A DNA stretch of 64,000 bases from Microbacterium salsuginis. Lineage in GTDB: Bacteria; Actinomycetota; Actinomycetes; Actinomycetales; Microbacteriaceae. The position numbers were made by a program, and so were the translations under genes. The DNA is taken from NCBI RefSeq assembly GCF_012524205.1, contig NZ_JABACI010000003.1:124001-188000 (forward strand), read 5' to 3'. Below the pieces are notes generated by a model. The model saw nothing but the letters and a program-made list of their open reading frames with translations, was not told the origin of the DNA and made no database searches. The first letter of the stretch is position 1, and every line of letters starts with the position of its first letter. Shown here in pieces: positions 40,816 to 50,312 of the stretch.

Positions 40816-41469
40816 CTAGGCCAGACCGTGCTCGAAGGCGAAGACGACCAGCTGCACCCGGTCGCGCAGCGAGAGCTTGGTGAGGATGCGGCTGATGTGG
40901 GTCTTCACCGTGGCCTCGGAGAGGAACTCCCGCGCGGCGATCTCGGCGTTGGACAGGCCACGCGCGGCCAGCGCGAAGATCTCGCGCTCCCGCTCGGTCA
41001 GGTCGGCGTAAGCGGGCGGGACGGGCCGCGGCGCAGCATCCGTGAATCTCTCGAACAGCTCGCGGGTGGCGGATGCTGCGATCACGGCCGATCCCGCATG
41101 CACGGTGCGGATCGCCGCGAGCAGGAACTCGGGGTCGGCGTCCTTGAGCAGGAACCCGCTCGCGCCCTGCCGGATCGCCCGGGCGGCCGCCTCGTCGAGG
41201 TCGAACGTGGTGAGCATCACGATGCGCGGAGCCTGCGCTCCCGGCTCCTGGGCGTCGGTGAGCAGCTCGGCCGTCGCGGCCAGTCCGTCCATGACCGGCA
41301 TCCGGATGTCCATCAGCACGACATCGGGACGACTCGTGCGCACCGCGGCGAGCGCTTCGCGACCATCGGATGCCTCGGCCACGACCTCGAGGTCGGGCTG
41401 CGAGTCGACCAGCATGCGGATGCCCGCGCGGAACAGCGCCTGGTCGTCGACGAGCGCGACGCGGATCAT
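40816..41469 (-). CDS. NarL/LuxR-type response regulator
   Basis: 217 residues. The receiver domain has the acidic pocket VDDQ (8-10), phospho-acceptor Asp54 in VVLMDIRMP, Thr in MLTTFD and Lys in GFLLKD. The LuxR helix-turn-helix occupies about 150-205 (LTEREREIFALAARGLSNAE). The ATG overlaps the kinase stop by four bases. It is the partner of the adjacent sensor and probably controls the ABC exporter genes downstream; that target is inferred from position. Confidence 0.95.
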   Translation of the reverse strand: MIRVALVDDQALFRAGIRMLVDSQPDLEVVAEASDGREALAAVRTSRPDVVLMDIRMPVMDGLAATAELLTDAQEPGAQAPRIVMLTTFDLDEAAARAIRQGASGFLLKDADPEFLLAAIRTVHAGSAVIAASATRELFERFTDAAPRPVPPAYADLTEREREIFALAARGLSNAEIAAREFLSEATVKTHISRILTKLSLRDRVQLVVFAFEHGLA

Positions 41470-42662
41470 GCCGCACCTCCGATCGGGATGACGGCAGAGA
41501 CGACGAAGGAGCCCGCGGGGTCGGCGCCGGCCTCGAGCCGGCCACCCACGAGCTGAGCGCGCTCGCGCATGCCGATGATGCCGTGGCCGCGGACCGGGTC
41601 GGAACCGGTCTGCGGACGTTCGGCGAGTCCGTTGCGGACGGCGACCTCGACGCGGTCCGGCAACCACGACAGGCGCAAATCCACCGCTCCGCCCGGAGCA
41701 CCGTGACGCAGCGCGTTCGTGAGCGCCTCCTGCAGGATGCGGTAGACCGCGAGCTGCGCCGCGGCCGGCGGCGTGCCCGGCGGCGCGGGGTCGACGTCCA
41801 CCCGCAGCGGAACACCGGCGGCGCGCACCTGGGCGTACAGTTCCTCGAGATCGGCGAGAGTCGGCTGGGGTCCGTCGCTCTGGCTGTGGCGCAGCTGCGT
41901 GAGCAGCAGCCGCACGTCGGCGAGGGCCGCGCCGGCGGTGCTCGAGATCGTCTCGAGGGCCGTCGCCGCGGCGGTCGGGTCGGAGGCGGCCGCATAGCGC
42001 GCCCCGTTCGCCTGCGCGATCACGACGGTGAGGGAATGCGCCACGACGTCGTGCATGTCGCGGGCGATGCGCACGCGCTCCTGCTCGGCGTACGCCTCGG
42101 CCTCGGCCGCCTCCTGCGCTCGGCGGTTCTCGCGCGCCCGCACGGCGGTGCGCACCAGGGCGCCGACCGTCCACGACAGCCCCAGGGCGAAGGCTGCGGC
42201 GACGAGCAGCGACAGCGCGGACGGCAGGGTCTCCCACGACAGGCCGCCGCCCACGTTCAACGGCCCGGTCGTGAGGTACACCGCGATCACGACGGCACCC
42301 AGCAGCGCCGAGGCGAGCCCCGCCCGCGACACCCACCGCGAGCCGTAGGCGGCGGTCGCGTAGAGCACGCCGAAGATGGCGACGTCCGAGAAGCTGGGCG
42401 GGCGACCGAGACCCACCTGCAGCAGTGCCCCCGCCCACGAGAGCGCGAGAGCCAGTGCGGGAGACACCCGTCGGAGCGCGAGAGCCCCGCTGAACAGCGC
42501 GGCGATCACGAACGCGGCGAGCGCCGGCAAGACGAAGGCGGGGCCGCCCAGGCCCGACGACCCGGCGACGAGCACCGTCTCGACCGGCCACGCGATGAGG
42601 AGGAAGAGCACCGCGAGCCCGATGTCGACGACGAGCTGGTAGGGCTTCAGGCGGCGGAACAC
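41466..42662 (-). CDS. NarL-family sensor histidine kinase
   Basis: 398 residues. Four to five membrane helices in the first 165 residues leave almost no external loop, so an intramembrane stimulus is likely. HisKA_3 domain: RIARDMHDVVAHSLT with phospho-accepting His204. ATPase N-box ILQEALTNALRHG and G-box GHGIIGMRERAQLVGG follow. Start is a GTG at 42662. LiaS- or DesK-like layout. Divergent from the pyrimidine operon. Confidence 0.93.
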   Translation of the reverse strand: MFRRLKPYQLVVDIGLAVLFLLIAWPVETVLVAGSSGLGGPAFVLPALAAFVIAALFSGALALRRVSPALALALSWAGALLQVGLGRPPSFSDVAIFGVLYATAAYGSRWVSRAGLASALLGAVVIAVYLTTGPLNVGGGLSWETLPSALSLLVAAAFALGLSWTVGALVRTAVRARENRRAQEAAEAEAYAEQERVRIARDMHDVVAHSLTVVIAQANGARYAAASDPTAAATALETISSTAGAALADVRLLLTQLRHSQSDGPQPTLADLEELYAQVRAAGVPLRVDVDPAPPGTPPAAAQLAVYRILQEALTNALRHGAPGGAVDLRLSWLPDRVEVAVRNGLAERPQTGSDPVRGHGIIGMRERAQLVGGRLEAGADPAGSFVVSAVIPIGGAA

Positions 42663-42677
42663 CGTTTCACGGTACGC

Positions 42678-42704
42678 GAGACCGGATGCCGCGGCATCCG
42701 TCTC
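42678..42704. repeat. Inverted repeat near the sensor-kinase start
   Basis: GAGACCGGATGCC faces GGCATCCGTCTC with one unpaired base; the arms are built from the genus-typical decamer. It lies 16 bases upstream of the kinase start codon, within its leader. Confidence 0.6.
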
Positions 42705-42748
42705 GGGATGTATCCGGTCCTGCCGCTAAAGGTCTGCCGAGCCGACCA

Positions 42749-42777
42749 TTGCCTCGCGGGGCCGCAGGCTTTACTGT
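42749..42777 (+). promoter_or_regulatory. Promoter of the pyrimidine-degradation operon
   Basis: -35 TTGCCT (42749-42754), 17-base spacer, -10 TACTGT (42772-42777). Leader of about 115 bases before the start at 42900, including a small hairpin CCGACG/CGTCGG at 42795-42811. Pentamers resembling GlnR boxes (TTTAC, GTCAC, GAAAC, GAAAC starting at 42770, 42781, 42791, 42802) overlap it. Confidence 0.55.
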
Positions 42778-42899
42778 CGCGTCACAGGGCGAAACCGACG
42801 GGAAACGTCGGATCGACAGGATCAGAGAACGGGGCTGCTCCATCGATCCGACCCCGCAGGTCCACCCCGAGGGACCCAGCCAAGGACGGACGGAGAACC

Positions 42900-43748
42900 A
42901 TGACCACGGTACGCGCGGCCATTTCGCAGACCACCTGGACCGGCGACAAGGAGTCGATGCTCGACAAGCACGAGGGCTTCGCGCGGGAGGCCGCCGCGCA
43001 GGGCGCGCAGGTCGTGTGCTTCCAGGAGCTGTTCTACGGCCCGTACTTCGGGATCACGCAGGACAAGAAGTACTACCGCTTCGCCGAGCCGGCCGACGGC
43101 CCGATCGTGCAGCGGTTCGCGGCGCTCGCGAAGGAGCTCGGGGTCGTGATGGTCCTGCCCATCTACGAGGAGGCCGAGACCGGGGTGTACTACAACACCT
43201 CCGTGCTCGTGGACGCCGACGGCACGATCCTCGGCAAGTACCGCAAGCACCATCTGCCACACCTCGACAGGTTCTGGGAGAAGTTCTACTTCCGTCCCGG
43301 CAACCTCGGCTACCCGGTGTTCGACACCGCGGTCGGGCGCGTCGGGATGTACATCTGCTACGACCGCCACTTCCCCGAGGGATGGCGCGAACTCGGCCTC
43401 GCCGACGCCCACATCGTGTTCAATCCCAACGCCACCAAGCCGGGACTGTCGAACCGGCTGTGGGAGGTGGAGGGTCCCGCTGCGGCCGTCGCCAACGGCT
43501 ACTTCGTGCTGCAGCCGAACCGCGTCGGACGGGAGGACAACGAGTACGGCGACCTCGCCGTCGACTTCTACGGCACGAGCCAGGTCATCGACCCGCGCGG
43601 CAACTTCGTCGGCGAGCGAGGATCGGGCGAGCACGAGGAGCTGCTCGTCCGCGACCTGGATCTCGAGATGGTGCGCGAGATGCGCGACGACTGGCAGTTC
43701 TACCGCGACCGTCGTCCCGACTCCTACACCCGGATCGCGAAGCCGTGA
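42900..43748 (+). CDS. N-carbamoyl-beta-alanine amidohydrolase / beta-ureidopropionase (nitrilase family)
   Basis: 282 residues, full-length CN-hydrolase. The triad is Glu43 (CFQELFYGP), Lys116 (GKYRKHHLP) and Cys153 (GMYICYDRHFPE). ASP-type residues around HLPHLDRFWEKFYF favour carbamoyl-amino-acid substrates. It should split N-carbamoyl-beta-alanine into beta-alanine, CO2 and ammonia, the third step of reductive pyrimidine breakdown; N-carbamoyl-D-amino-acid hydrolysis is the alternative. GGAG lies five to six bases before the ATG. First gene of the pyrimidine operon. Confidence 0.88.
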   Translation: MTTVRAAISQTTWTGDKESMLDKHEGFAREAAAQGAQVVCFQELFYGPYFGITQDKKYYRFAEPADGPIVQRFAALAKELGVVMVLPIYEEAETGVYYNTSVLVDADGTILGKYRKHHLPHLDRFWEKFYFRPGNLGYPVFDTAVGRVGMYICYDRHFPEGWRELGLADAHIVFNPNATKPGLSNRLWEVEGPAAAVANGYFVLQPNRVGREDNEYGDLAVDFYGTSQVIDPRGNFVGERGSGEHEELLVRDLDLEMVREMRDDWQFYRDRRPDSYTRIAKP

Positions 43749-43775
43749 CCGCCCACGCGGATCGCCCGTCCCGTT

Positions 43776-43870
43776 CGTTGAGCGAGGGAGCGCAGCGACC
43801 GAGACGAAACGCGCGCAGCCAGCGTGACACGGCGGATCGAGGCGTTTCGTCTCGCTTCGCTCGCTCAACG
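43776..43870. repeat. CGTTGAGCGAG-type long inverted repeat inside the operon
   Basis: Left arm 43776-43812 (CGTTGAGCGAG ... GAGACGAAACGC) faces right arm 43842-43870 (GCGTTTCGTCTCGCTTCGCT, then CGCTCAACG). It separates the first two genes of the pyrimidine operon and could act as processing or attenuation hairpin. Related single arms occur at 33859-33892 and 53330-53401. Confidence 0.8.
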
Positions 43871-43894
43871 ACCGGTGGGAAGTAGGAGGAGACC

Positions 43895-45328
43895 ATGACC
43901 ACCACACTCATCAAGGGCGGAACCGTCGTCTCGGCGACCGGGCGCGGCGAGGCGGACGTGCTCATCGACGGCGAGACCATCGCCGCCGTGCTCGCGCCGG
44001 GCTCGCAGCTGCTGGGGACGGATGTCGCGGCCGCTGTCGACACCGTGATCGACGCCTCCGGCAAGTACGTGATCCCCGGCGGCATCGACGCCCACACGCA
44101 CATGGAGCTGCCGTTCGGCGGGACCAACGCGTCCGACACCTTCGAGACGGGCACGCGCGCGGCGGCGTGGGGCGGCACGACGTCGATCATCGACTTCGCC
44201 GTGCAGCGCTACGGCGAGCGCGTGCAGGACGGCCTCGCCGCGTGGCACGAGAAGGCGCGCGGCAACTGCGCGATCGACTACGGCTTCCACCAGATCGTCG
44301 GCGGGGTCGACGACGACTCGCTCGCCGCGATGCGCGGCCTGCTCGACGAGGGCATCTCGAGCTTCAAGCTCTTCATGGCCTACCCGGGCGTGTTCTACTC
44401 CGACGACGCCCAGGTGCTGAAGGCCATGCAGGTGTCGGCCGAGACCGGGCTGCTCACGATGATGCACGCCGAGAACGGGCCCGCGATCGACGTCCTCGCC
44501 GCGCAGCTCGCCGAGGCCGGCAAGAAGGCGCCGTATTACCACGGCATCGCCCGCGCCTGGCAGATGGAGGAGGAGGCCACGCACCGCGCAATCATGCTCG
44601 CCAACCTCACCGGGGCGCCGCTGTACACGGTGCACGTCAGCGCGAAACAGGCCGTGGACCAGATCGCGTGGGCGCGCGACCAGGGCTGGAACGTGTTCGG
44701 CGAGACCTGTCCGCAGTACCTGTACCTGTCGCTGGAAGAGCAGCTCGGCGGCTTCAGCGAGGAGTGGGGGCAGTTCGAGGGCGCCAAGTGGGTGTGCTCG
44801 ACGCCGCTGCGCAGCCACAAGGAGGGCCATCAGCACCACATGTGGCAGGCGCTGCGCACCAACGACATCCAGATGGTCTCGACCGACCACTGCCCCTTCT
44901 GCATGAAGGGCCAGAAGGACCTGGGCCTGGACGACTTCCGCGCGATCCCGAACGGGATCGGGTCGGTCGAGCACCGCATGGACCTCATGTACCAGGGCGT
45001 CGTGACCGGCAAGATCACACTCGAGCGGTGGGTCGAGCTCACGTCGACCACGCCGGCGCGCATGTTCGGCCTCTACGGCCGCAAGGGAGTGATCCAGCCC
45101 GGGGCCGACGGCGACGTCGTGGTCTACGACCCGAACGGGCACACCTCGATCTCGGCCGCCTCGCACCACATGAACATGGACCATTCCGCGTGGGAGGGCT
45201 TCGAGATCGACGGGCATGTCGACACCGTCATCTCACGCGGCAAAGTCATCGTCGACGACGGCGACTACCTCGGCGCCAAGGGCGACGGCCGGTTCCTCAA
45301 GCGCGGCCTGAGCCAGTACCTGATCTGA
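43895..45328 (+). CDS. hydA: Dihydropyrimidinase (hydantoinase)
   Basis: 477 residues. Metal ligands His67 and His69 in GGIDAHTHME, the carboxylated Lys158 in SFKLFMAYPG, His in MMHAENG and YTVHVS, and Asp in STDHCPF complete the binuclear zinc site. CSTPLRS is the substrate-loop signature. It opens dihydrouracil or dihydrothymine to the N-carbamoyl-beta-amino acid, feeding the enzyme encoded upstream. TAGGAGGAGACC precedes the ATG. Hydantoins are possible alternative substrates. Confidence 0.95.
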   Translation: MTTTLIKGGTVVSATGRGEADVLIDGETIAAVLAPGSQLLGTDVAAAVDTVIDASGKYVIPGGIDAHTHMELPFGGTNASDTFETGTRAAAWGGTTSIIDFAVQRYGERVQDGLAAWHEKARGNCAIDYGFHQIVGGVDDDSLAAMRGLLDEGISSFKLFMAYPGVFYSDDAQVLKAMQVSAETGLLTMMHAENGPAIDVLAAQLAEAGKKAPYYHGIARAWQMEEEATHRAIMLANLTGAPLYTVHVSAKQAVDQIAWARDQGWNVFGETCPQYLYLSLEEQLGGFSEEWGQFEGAKWVCSTPLRSHKEGHQHHMWQALRTNDIQMVSTDHCPFCMKGQKDLGLDDFRAIPNGIGSVEHRMDLMYQGVVTGKITLERWVELTSTTPARMFGLYGRKGVIQPGADGDVVVYDPNGHTSISAASHHMNMDHSAWEGFEIDGHVDTVISRGKVIVDDGDYLGAKGDGRFLKRGLSQYLI

Positions 45329-45338
45329 GGGAGAATCC

Positions 45339-46391
45339 ATGGACTTCGGCGTCGTTCTGCAGACCAACCCGCCCGCCGCGCGCACCGTTCAGCTGGCGAA
45401 GCTCGCCGAGGCGCACGGGTTCAGCCACGTGTGGACGTTCGACTCGCACCTGCTGTGGCAGGAGCCCTACGTCATCCACTCGGCGATCCTCGCCGAGACC
45501 AACCGTGTCACCGTCGGCCCGTTCGTCACGAACCCGGCCACGCGCGACTGGACGGTCACGGCATCCGTCTTCGCCACGCTCAACGAGATGTACGGAAACC
45601 GCACGGTCTGCGGCATCGGCCGCGGCGACTCCGCCGTGCGCGTGACCAACGGCAAGCCCACCACGATCGCCGAGCTGCGCGAATCGATCCACGTCATCCG
45701 CGAGCTGGCCAACTCGCGGCCCGTCGAATACAACGGCGCGACGCTGCAGTTCCCATGGAGCCGCGGCTCAGAGCTCGAGGTGTGGGTCGCGGCCTACGGT
45801 CCCATGGCGCTGAAGCTGGCGGGAGAAGTCGGTGACGGCTTCATCCTGCAGCTCGCGGACGTCGACATCGCCGCGTGGATGATCAAGACGGTGAAGGATG
45901 CCGCGGCCGCCGCCGGCCGTGACCCCGAGTCGCTCGCCTTCTGCGTGGCCGCGCCGATGTACATCGGGGAGGACTGGCAGCACATGCGCGACCAGTGCCG
46001 CTGGTTCGGCGGCATGGTCGGCAACCACGTCGCCGACATCGTGGCGAAGTACGGCCACCACAGCGCCGTTTCACAAGCGGGCGCCGGTTCGGCGAGCGGA
46101 GCGATTCCCGCCGCGCTCACCGACTACATCGAGGGCCGGAAGGGCTACGACTACAACACGCACGGACGGGCCGAGAACGACCACGTCGACTTCGTTCCCG
46201 ACGAGATCGTGGAGAGGTTCTGCATCCTGGGCACCGCCGACGAGCACATCGCGAAGCTCGAGCAGCTGCGGGCGCTCGGCGTCACGCAGTTCGCCGGCTA
46301 CCTGCAGCACGACAACAAGGAAGAGACGATGCGGGTCTACGGCGAGACCGTCATCCCGGCGCTCTCGGCTCACGTCACGGCGAAGGCATGA
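45339..46391 (+). CDS. LLM-class F420-dependent oxidoreductase (TIGR03842-like)
   Basis: 350 residues, a luciferase-like (beta/alpha)8 barrel: MDFGVVLQTNPPAARTVQLA at the N-terminus, VWTFDSHLLWQEPYVIHSAI near 30, GIGRGDSAVRV near 95 and LGTADEHIAKLEQLRALGV near 292. It begins ten bases after hydA and overlaps the first permease gene by four bases, so it is firmly inside the operon. I infer a redox step on the imported ring, using F420 or FMN. Because no dihydropyrimidine dehydrogenase gene is present, it is the best local candidate for the first step. The cofactor cannot be decided by reading. Confidence 0.85.
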   Translation: MDFGVVLQTNPPAARTVQLAKLAEAHGFSHVWTFDSHLLWQEPYVIHSAILAETNRVTVGPFVTNPATRDWTVTASVFATLNEMYGNRTVCGIGRGDSAVRVTNGKPTTIAELRESIHVIRELANSRPVEYNGATLQFPWSRGSELEVWVAAYGPMALKLAGEVGDGFILQLADVDIAAWMIKTVKDAAAAAGRDPESLAFCVAAPMYIGEDWQHMRDQCRWFGGMVGNHVADIVAKYGHHSAVSQAGAGSASGAIPAALTDYIEGRKGYDYNTHGRAENDHVDFVPDEIVERFCILGTADEHIAKLEQLRALGVTQFAGYLQHDNKEETMRVYGETVIPALSAHVTAKA

Positions 46392-47347
46392 CGGCACCCT
46401 CTACCGCCGAGCCCGCGGTCACGCGGCCGCCCGCGCCGGGTGATCCCGCTCATCCGGCCAGGGCGCCCCGCCGACGTTCGCACCGCTCGGGAGCGGCGTG
46501 GCTGTGGGGCATCGTCGGCGTCGCGATGGTCATGGTCGCGTGGGAGCTGTACAAGCTCCTGGCGCCCGAGGACGGCGTGCTCGTCGCAGGCGTGCGCATC
46601 CTCCCGCGCCCGACCGATCTGGCCATGCCCCACGTGTGGGACATGGCCGGCCGCCTGCTCGCGCCGGTCACCCGGCAGGAGGGGTCTCCCCCGCTGTGGG
46701 GCGTCATCGCCCTCGGCGCGCTCACGACGCTCGGCATCGCGGCGGTGGGCTGGCTCGTCGGAATGATCGTGGGCTTCGCCTTCGCCCTCCTCATGCAGCG
46801 CTGGCGCCTCGCCGAGTGGGGGCTCCTCCCGTGGATCATCCTCAGCCAGACCGTGCCGCTCATCGCCTTCGCCCCCATCGTCAAGAGCTGGGGCTCCCGC
46901 ATCCAGATCGGCGGGTTCGAATGGCAGGACTGGATGTCGGTCGCACTGATCGCGTCGTATCTCGCGTTCTTCCCCATCGCGGTCGGGGCGCTGCGCGGGC
47001 TGCAGTCGCCCGACCGCATCCACACCGAGCTCATGCACACGTACGCCGCCGGGTACTGGCCGACGCTGATCAAGCTGCGACTGCCCGCATCCGTGCCGTA
47101 CCTGCTCCCCGCGCTGCGCCTCGGCGCTGCCAACGCCGTCGTCGGCGCGGTGGTGGCCGAAGTCTCGACAGGCCTGCAGGGCGGAATCGGGCGGCTGCTC
47201 ATCCAGTTCGCGGGGCAGGCATCCGGTGACCCCGCCAAGGCGTGGGGCCCGATCTTCGGGGCCATCGCGCTCGGACTGGTCGCCGCCGGCTCGGTGGCGC
47301 TGCTCGGACTGTTCCTGAAGGACTACCGGCGAGGAGAGGCAGCGTGA
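46388..47347 (+). CDS. ABC importer permease (taurine/NMT1 type), first
   Basis: 319 residues with a disordered cytoplasmic head of about 35 residues and six membrane helices. The EAA loop (YAAGYWPTLIKLRLPASVPYLLPALRLG, near 225-250) is typical of SsuC/TauC/ThiX permeases. The ATG overlaps the oxidoreductase stop by four bases. With the second permease it probably forms a heterodimer. Confidence 0.9.
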   Translation: MTAPSTAEPAVTRPPAPGDPAHPARAPRRRSHRSGAAWLWGIVGVAMVMVAWELYKLLAPEDGVLVAGVRILPRPTDLAMPHVWDMAGRLLAPVTRQEGSPPLWGVIALGALTTLGIAAVGWLVGMIVGFAFALLMQRWRLAEWGLLPWIILSQTVPLIAFAPIVKSWGSRIQIGGFEWQDWMSVALIASYLAFFPIAVGALRGLQSPDRIHTELMHTYAAGYWPTLIKLRLPASVPYLLPALRLGAANAVVGAVVAEVSTGLQGGIGRLLIQFAGQASGDPAKAWGPIFGAIALGLVAAGSVALLGLFLKDYRRGEAA

Positions 47348-48198
47348 TGACACTTCGACAGGCCGAGGGCGCGGAATCCGGCGCGGCGGACGCGGCAGAC
47401 ACCGCGGCGGTGAGCGTCCGCTCGGCCTCGAAGGTCTTCCCGTCCAAGAACGGTGATGTGACGGCGCTCGACGGCATCGACCTGACGGTCCGCGAGGGAG
47501 AGTTCGTCTCGCTCATCGGCCCGTCCGGCTGCGGCAAGTCGACGCTGCTGCGGCTGATCGCCGACCTCGACAGCCCGTCGTCGGGCACCATCCAGGTGTT
47601 CGGCAAGCCCGCGGCCCGTGCCCGCCGCGACCAGGACTACGGCATCGCGTTCCAGCAGGCGGGTCTCCTTCCCTGGCGCACGGTGGCGGCCAACATCGCG
47701 GTGCCGCTCGAGCTCCACGGCGTCCCAGCGGCGCAGCGGAAGGCCCGCGTGGCCGCGCTCGCCGATCTCGTGGGGCTGTCGGACTTCGCCGACCGGCATC
47801 CCGATCAGCTCTCGGGCGGCATGCAGCAGCGCGTCGCGATCGCCCGCGCACTGGCGGAGCAGCCGCGGCTGCTGCTGATGGACGAGCCGTTCGGAGCCCT
47901 CGACGAGATGACCCGCGAGCGCATGCAGGCGGAGCTGTCGCGCATCGCCGCCGAGACCGGCGCCGCGGTCGTCTTCGTCACGCACTCCATCCCCGAGGCG
48001 GTGTTCCTGTCGGACCGCGTCGTGGTGATGTCGCCGCGGCCCGGCCGCATCACCACCGTGATCTCGACCGGATTCAGCAGGGACGCCGCGCGTGCCGACG
48101 CACTGCGCGAGACTCCGGCGTTCTTCGCCCGCGTGACGGAGGTGCGCGAGGCGCTGCACGGCGCCCCGGTCCCCGGTGCGGGCCGGGAGCAGCGATGA
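47347..48198 (+). CDS. ABC importer ATPase (taurine/nitrate/pyrimidine type)
   Basis: 283 residues. Walker A IGPSGCGKSTL, signature LSGGMQQRVAIARAL and Walker B LLLMDEPFGALDEMTRE place it with SsuB/TauB/NrtD ATPases. Start is the ATG at 47347 (sharing one base with the previous stop); a GTG one codon earlier is equally possible. Energises the two-permease importer. Confidence 0.93.
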   Translation: MTLRQAEGAESGAADAADTAAVSVRSASKVFPSKNGDVTALDGIDLTVREGEFVSLIGPSGCGKSTLLRLIADLDSPSSGTIQVFGKPAARARRDQDYGIAFQQAGLLPWRTVAANIAVPLELHGVPAAQRKARVAALADLVGLSDFADRHPDQLSGGMQQRVAIARALAEQPRLLLMDEPFGALDEMTRERMQAELSRIAAETGAAVVFVTHSIPEAVFLSDRVVVMSPRPGRITTVISTGFSRDAARADALRETPAFFARVTEVREALHGAPVPGAGREQR

Positions 48199-49043
48199 CG
48201 ACCGTCCGGCAGGCTCGGCGGACCGAGCGTTCTGCCCGACCGGCTGCCGCGGCCGCGCGCGGTGGGAGCCCGGCAGCCGAACGCCGCCTGCGGGTCATTG
48301 CTCCGATCGTCGTCGGGCTCGTGGGACTCGCGCTGTGGCAGTTCCTCGTCAGTGTCGTGGGTGTCTCGGACTACCTGCTGCCGAGCCCCGCCGCCATCCT
48401 CGAGCAGCTCGTGGAGTTCTCGTCCGCCATCCTGCAAGCGACGCTCATCACCGGCGCGAACGCGCTCGTGGGGCTCGTCGTCGGTACGGTCCTGGCGGTC
48501 CTGCTCGCCGCACTCGCCGCCCGCTGGCACGCGATCGACGGCATGTCGGCGCCCATCGTCGCGTCGCTCGCCGTCGTTCCGATCGTCGCGCTGGCTCCTG
48601 TGCTGAACTCGATGTTCGGGGCCGACAGCCAGTTCGGCCGCCAGGCGATCGCCGCGCTCGCCGCCTTCGTCCCGGTCTTTCTCAACACCTTGCGGGGGCT
48701 GCGGCAGACCCGGCCGGTGCACCGCGACCTGATGCGGGTGTACGCCGCCACCGGCGCCCAGGCGTTCCGCGTGGTGACACTGCCCACCGCCGTGCCCTAC
48801 CTCATGACCGGCATCCGCATCGCGAGCTCGCTCGCCGTCATCTCGGCCCTCGTCGCGGAGTACTTCGGTGGTCCGCGCGGAGGCCTGGGCACGTTCATCG
48901 CGACCTCCGCGGCGACGAGCGCGTACGCGCGGGCGTGGGCGTACGTCGCCGCGGCGATCGCTCTCGGACTCGTCTTCTATCTCGCCACCGCGCTGCTCGA
49001 GTGGCTCGTGCTCCGCCGCATCCCCTCCGGGGGCGCAGGATGA
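48195..49043 (+). CDS. ABC importer permease (taurine/NMT1 type), second
   Basis: 282 residues, six helices and the EAA loop near 180-205 (MRVYAATGAQAFRVVTLPTA). Related to but distinct from the first permease. ATGA overlap with the ATPase gene. About 90 bases separate it from the binding-protein gene. Confidence 0.9.
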   Translation: MTTVRQARRTERSARPAAAAARGGSPAAERRLRVIAPIVVGLVGLALWQFLVSVVGVSDYLLPSPAAILEQLVEFSSAILQATLITGANALVGLVVGTVLAVLLAALAARWHAIDGMSAPIVASLAVVPIVALAPVLNSMFGADSQFGRQAIAALAAFVPVFLNTLRGLRQTRPVHRDLMRVYAATGAQAFRVVTLPTAVPYLMTGIRIASSLAVISALVAEYFGGPRGGLGTFIATSAATSAYARAWAYVAAAIALGLVFYLATALLEWLVLRRIPSGGAG

Positions 49044-49130
49044 CGCGCGCCGCTGCTCCCTCGTCCTCGTTCCGCGAGGCCGGCTCTGCACCACTCAGCG
49101 AAACCCCGTGAGGGGTCTGAAAGGAACGAC

Positions 49131-50282
49131 ATGAGACACAGCACACGTCGCGCGCTCGCGACAGGCGCGTTCACCCTGTCGGCCGCGGTCCTGCTGGCCG
49201 GATGCTCCGGCGGCGGCACCCCGACCGGGGGCGGCGATCCCGAGGCAGGGGAGCTCACTCCGGTGAAGCTCCAGCTCCAGTGGCTGCCCCAGGCCCAGTT
49301 CGCGGGCTACTTCGCCGCGATCGATCAGGGCTATTTCGAGGAGGAGGGACTGGAGGTCGAGATCATCCCGTCCGGCGGCGACATCGTGCCGCAGGACGCG
49401 CTGGCCAACGGCGACGTCGACTTCGCGATCGCCTGGGTCCCCAAGGTCCTCGGCTCGATCGAGGCCGGGGCGAACCTCACCGACATCGCGCAGATCTTCC
49501 AGCGGTCGGGCACCCTCCAGGTGTCGTGGGCGGACTCCGGCATCGAGTCGGTCGCCGACTTCGAGGGCAAGACGATCGGCTCGTGGGGATTCGGCAACGA
49601 GTGGGAGATCTTCGCGGCGATGGCCGCCGAGGGACTCGACTCCACGACCGTGCAGATCATCACGCAGGACTTCAACATGAACGCGTTCCTGCAGGGTGAC
49701 ATCGACGCCGCTCAGGCGATGACCTACAACGAGTACGCGCAGCTGCTCGAGACGACGAACCCCGACACCGGCGAGCTGTACCAGCCGGAGGACTTCAACG
49801 TCATCAGCTACCAAGACACCGTCGGCGCCATGCTGCAGGATGCGATCTGGGCCGACACGGCGCGGCTCGAGAGCGACGAGGAGTACGCCGACACGGCGGT
49901 CGCCTTCCTCAAGGCCGTGGTCAAGGGCTGGATGTTCGCGCGCGACAACCCCGAGGATGCCGCCGAGATCACCCTGGCCAACGGGTCCGCATGGGGCCCG
50001 AGCCACGAGCTGTGGATGATGAACGAGATCAACAAACTGATCTGGCCCTCTCCCGACGGCATCGGCATCATCGATGAGGCCGCGTGGCAGCAGACCGTCG
50101 ACGGCGCTCTGGAGGCCGTCAACGAGACCGGCGCCCACCTCATCACCGAGGAGCCGCCGCCCAGCGCGTGGTCGAACGAGTACATCCAGCAGGCGCTGGA
50201 CGAACTCGAGGCGGACGGCGTCGACCTCACCGGCGACGGGTTCACGCCGATCGAGGTCGAACTCCAGGAAGGCGGAAACTGA
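49131..50282 (+). CDS. ABC importer substrate-binding lipoprotein (NMT1/THI5-like)
   Basis: 383 residues with lipobox LLAGC (Cys near 24). The mature part starts VKLQLQWLPQAQFAGYFAAI, the NMT1/THI5 signature of pyrimidine- and thiamin-precursor-binding proteins such as ThiY and of hydroxymethylpyrimidine systems. SGGDIVPQDALANGDVDFAI and YNEYAQLLE follow. In this operon the ligand is probably a pyrimidine or hydantoin. GAAAGGAACGAC precedes the ATG. Confidence 0.92.
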   Translation: MRHSTRRALATGAFTLSAAVLLAGCSGGGTPTGGGDPEAGELTPVKLQLQWLPQAQFAGYFAAIDQGYFEEEGLEVEIIPSGGDIVPQDALANGDVDFAIAWVPKVLGSIEAGANLTDIAQIFQRSGTLQVSWADSGIESVADFEGKTIGSWGFGNEWEIFAAMAAEGLDSTTVQIITQDFNMNAFLQGDIDAAQAMTYNEYAQLLETTNPDTGELYQPEDFNVISYQDTVGAMLQDAIWADTARLESDEEYADTAVAFLKAVVKGWMFARDNPEDAAEITLANGSAWGPSHELWMMNEINKLIWPSPDGIGIIDEAAWQQTVDGALEAVNETGAHLITEEPPPSAWSNEYIQQALDELEADGVDLTGDGFTPIEVELQEGGN

Positions 50283-50312
50283 CCCGAGTCGGACGTTCCG
50301 TCCTGCTTCGAC

